From Prevotella sp. UBA1705 (GTDB taxonomy: Bacteria; Bacteroidota; Bacteroidia; Bacteroidales; Bacteroidaceae), in contig DCJH01000042.1 of the NCBI GenBank assembly GCA_002317385.1, positions 30,344-38,071 of the forward strand: a stretch of 7,728 nt of DNA, in the 5' to 3' direction. A model generated the notes under the pieces. That model saw nothing but the letters and a program-made list of their open reading frames with translations, ran no database searches and was not told the origin of the DNA. How positions within the stretch are numbered: position 1 is the stretch's first letter; every line of letters begins with the position of its first letter. The translations under genes were made by a program, and so were the position numbers. Positions 6,268 through 7,728 of the stretch are shown here, in pieces.

Positions 6268-6378
6268 ACATCCTCATTAAGCTGGAACCACGTAACCAGT
6301 AAACTCTAAAACAAAGCTCACAAAGGCCTTGTGGTGAGTAGAAATGGCACGATTCACGAAAAAAATGAGCCTACAGAC

Positions 6379-6409
6379 TTTGCCCATAGCAGAGATTTGC
6401 TTATCTTTG
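6379..6409 (+). promoter_or_regulatory. Bacteroidetes-type promoter for the dtd operon
   Basis: TTTG (6379-6382), 19 bases, then TATCTTTG (6402-6409) is a full match to the Bacteroidetes sigma-A consensus. The start site would be near 6413-6416, about 30 bases before the dtd start codon at 6445. This makes dtd the first gene of a unit separate from uvrC. Confidence 0.7.
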
Positions 6410-6444
6410 TAGAATTACATGAAACCAGCAAAACAGCAGAAACG

Positions 6445-6897
6445 ATGAGGATAGTCATTCAGCGCGTCAGTCGTGCATCGGTCACCATCGATGGCCTTGT
6501 AAAGTCGTCCATCGGCAAAGGCTATCTCATACTCATAGGAATCGGCGAAGACGACACAACGGAAGATGCCGACTGGATGGTGAAAAAAGTGGTGGGACTG
6601 CGTGTTTTCGACGACGAGAACGGGGTGATGAACCGCAGCATCCAGGAGGTAGGCGGCGATATCATCGTGGTGTCGCAGTTCACGCTGATGGCGAGCTACA
6701 AGAAAGGCAATCGCCCCAGTTGGCTCAAGGCTGCGCCCCACAACGTCTCTATACCGCTCTACGAGCACTTTTGCGAGGCTCTAAGCGAAGCGATGGGCAA
6801 GCGTGTAGGCACGGGCGAGTTCGGCTCTGACATGAAAGTAGAACTCCTTAACGATGGTCCGGTAACGATTTGCATGGACACAAAGAACAAGGAATAG
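6445..6897 (+). CDS. dtd: D-aminoacyl-tRNA deacylase
   Basis: Proofreading enzyme that removes D-amino acids (and glycine mischarged on tRNA-Ala) from tRNA, keeping D-residues out of proteins. It is a cytoplasmic homodimer. The 150-residue length is typical. The start MRIVIQRVSRASVTIDG is the standard family N-terminus. The two hallmark motifs are present: SQFTL at 77-81 and NDGPVT at 136-141, the latter carrying the Gly-cisPro pair that excludes L-amino acids. GNRPSW (88-93) and FGSDMKVELL (126-135) also fit. The frame is open upstream to 6331, but that extension contains the promoter and lacks family similarity, so 6445 is used. No Shine-Dalgarno sequence is visible. The next gene follows after 22 bases, consistent with an operon. 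Confidence 0.96.
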   Translation: MRIVIQRVSRASVTIDGLVKSSIGKGYLILIGIGEDDTTEDADWMVKKVVGLRVFDDENGVMNRSIQEVGGDIIVVSQFTLMASYKKGNRPSWLKAAPHNVSIPLYEHFCEALSEAMGKRVGTGEFGSDMKVELLNDGPVTICMDTKNKE

Positions 6898-6919
6898 GAG
6901 GCCTCCATTTCTGCAAACA

Positions 6920-7183
6920 ATGAAAAGTAGAATTAAAATAGAATCTGCACTGTGTAACATTGCATTTGTATGGTTTGTATTTGGAAGAATAATCATGAGC
7001 AGAGCTTTCTATCAAAGTTGGCAATGGAAAGCAACCGCTATAATGATGCTCATTGGCATGACACTTTATCCAATAAAAAGATTGATTAGAATAAAACCAC
7101 ATACGGCATTTTTAGAGCTAACCCTGACAGTTCTTACTCTATCGGCTGGAGCCCTTGTAACATACATCTTGGTAAAAATATAA
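6920..7183 (+). CDS. Small three-helix membrane protein of unknown function
   Basis: I do not recognise this 87-residue protein. It has three hydrophobic stretches likely to span the membrane, at about residues 9-26, 37-53 and 63-85. The intervening loops are basic (SRAFYQSWQWK; KRLIRIK). The N-terminus MKSRIKIE is charged and does not look like a cleaved signal peptide. No catalytic motif is visible. It starts 22 bases after dtd and ends six bases before the mazG-like gene, so it is probably co-transcribed with both. Its DNA looks more AT-rich than the neighbouring genes, which could mark a recent insertion or a fast-evolving gene. An AGGAGG upstream (6896-6901) is 18 bases from the ATG and sits in the perfect palindrome GGAGGCCTCC (6897-6906), so it is unlikely to be an ordinary ribosome site. 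A spurious ORF is possible but the tight spacing and clear helix pattern argue for a real gene. Confidence 0.65.
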   Translation: MKSRIKIESALCNIAFVWFVFGRIIMSRAFYQSWQWKATAIMMLIGMTLYPIKRLIRIKPHTAFLELTLTVLTLSAGALVTYILVKI

Positions 7184-7189
7184 GTAAAA

Positions 7190-7513
7190 ATGACAATACA
7201 AGAAGCGCAACAATCTGTAGACCAATGGATTAAAACCATTGGCATTAGATATTTCTCGGAACTCACAAACATGGCAGTGCTTACCGAGGAAGTGGGCGAA
7301 TTGGCCCGCGTGATGGCCCGAAAGTATGGCGACCAGAGTTTTAAGGAGGGTGAGAAGGAGAATTTAGGCGAGGAGATGGCCGACATTTTCTGGGTGCTCT
7401 GCTGTCTGGCTAACCAGACGGGTGTGGACCTCACGGAGGAGTTTAAGAAAAGCATGGAGAAGAAAACAAAGCGCGACGCTACGAGGCATAAGGAGAATAA
7501 GAAGTTGAGGTGA
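7190..7513 (+). CDS. MazG-like nucleotide pyrophosphohydrolase
   Basis: Small all-alpha NTP pyrophosphatase of the MazG/dUTPase-like superfamily, which hydrolyses nucleoside triphosphates to monophosphate and pyrophosphate and probably cleans the nucleotide pool or tunes alarmone levels (substrate not determined). The 107-residue protein is a single-domain form, much shorter than the two-domain E. coli MazG. The metal-binding signature EExxE(n)ExxD is present as EEVGE (33-37) and EEMAD (61-65), with the helix continuing IFWVLCCLANQTGVDL (66-81). The C-terminus is lysine- and arginine-rich (KKTKRDATRHKENKKLR). The start lies six bases after the membrane protein gene with no Shine-Dalgarno sequence, suggesting a shared transcript with dtd. 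There is no adjacent mazE/mazF toxin pair, so a link to that system is not implied. Confidence 0.9.
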   Translation: MTIQEAQQSVDQWIKTIGIRYFSELTNMAVLTEEVGELARVMARKYGDQSFKEGEKENLGEEMADIFWVLCCLANQTGVDLTEEFKKSMEKKTKRDATRHKENKKLR

Positions 7514-7526
7514 AGCCTCACCCCAG

Positions 7527-7545
7527 CCCTCTCCAAAGGAGAGGG
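7527..7545. repeat. Extragenic palindrome CCCTCTCC-AAA-GGAGAGGG
   Basis: A perfect eight-pair stem with a three-base loop begins 14 bases after the mazG-like stop codon, inside the wider sequence CCTCACCCCAGCCCTCTCC. Near-identical elements are commonly seen between genes in many bacteria, including Bacteroidetes, so this is likely a dispersed repeat. It may protect or end the operon mRNA, though no T run follows. Confidence 0.7.
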
Positions 7546-7615
7546 AGCGGCTAACGCGCTGATAGCAAGGTAGGCTTGGGTACTTTTTATCTGAAGAATA
7601 AGGTTAAAAAACTAA

Positions 7616-7715
7616 GTCGGACGATGATGAGCAAAGTGTAACAAGATGAATTTGTTCTACAAAATAAGTTTGGAAATACACGTCGGACGATGAGAAACAA
7701 GGGGTAATAAAATGC
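7616..7715 (+). repeat. Direct repeat GTCGGACGATGA in the terminal intergenic region
   Basis: The 12-mer is perfect at 7616-7627 and 7682-7693. The following 20-25 bases are loosely similar in both copies (GAG.AAA..GTAA.AA.ATG) with small gaps, giving two diverged units about 66 bases apart. The repeats could be operator-like sites for the next gene, outside the window, or remnants of a duplication. Confidence 0.55.
7665..7672 (+). promoter_or_regulatory. Possible -7 box for a downstream gene
   Basis: TAAGTTTG matches TAnnTTTG exactly and lies between the two direct repeat copies. The only TTTG upstream (7651-7654) is just ten bases away, too close for a -33 element. It is therefore a weak candidate for a gene that would begin beyond the window edge. 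Confidence 0.3.
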
Positions 7716-7728
7716 CTTTAATCCACAG

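Noticed and set aside
6331..6444. N-terminal extension of dtd by 38 residues
   Set aside because: It contains the consensus promoter, and the standard family N-terminus begins at 6445.
7066..7080. TTATCCAAT as a DnaA box, suggesting an origin in the window
   Set aside because: It is a single imperfect match inside a gene; no cluster of TTATNCACA boxes or AT-rich unwinding region was seen, so oriC itself is not claimed here.

Overview
The window looks like the chromosome of a member of the Bacteroidales, most probably Prevotellaceae. The grounds are the protein flavour (a five-helix, di-heme-type SdhC and MnmG, Apt, UvrC, Dtd and MazG-like proteins of the kinds seen there), near-absent Shine-Dalgarno sequences, and several good matches to the Bacteroidetes sigma-A promoter (TTTG or TTG, a spacer of about 19-20, then TAnnTTTG). 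No rRNA, tRNA, CRISPR, insertion sequence or phage gene is visible. The genus is an inference.

Layout. A complete sdhC lies at the left edge on the minus strand; its usual partners sdhA and sdhB would be beyond the edge. A 216-base divergent intergenic region carries an sdhC promoter and a likely mnmG promoter. Everything else is on the plus strand: mnmG (tRNA wobble-uridine modification), apt (adenine salvage) with a clear intrinsic terminator, uvrC (excision repair nuclease), then dtd (D-aminoacyl-tRNA deacylase), an unrecognised small three-helix membrane protein and a MazG-like pyrophosphohydrolase. The last three form a tight probable operon with its own promoter in front of dtd. The last 215 bases are non-coding and hold an extragenic palindrome, a direct repeat and a possible promoter box.

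The genes are mostly housekeeping: tRNA quality and modification (mnmG, dtd), nucleotide salvage and sanitation (apt, mazG-like), DNA repair (uvrC) and anaerobic respiration (sdhC). They do not form one pathway.

The unusual content lies between the genes. Two close matches to the chromosomal ParB-binding site parS sit about 1.2 kb apart, one in front of apt and one in front of uvrC. Each directly follows a tandem array of about 22-bp period. A 34-bp imperfect inverted repeat lies downstream of mnmG, a strongly purine-rich stretch precedes uvrC, and a three-module repeat that can fold into alternative hairpins lies between uvrC and dtd. I suggest this is part of a ParB-loading, probably origin-proximal region. 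That idea rests on motif matches alone.
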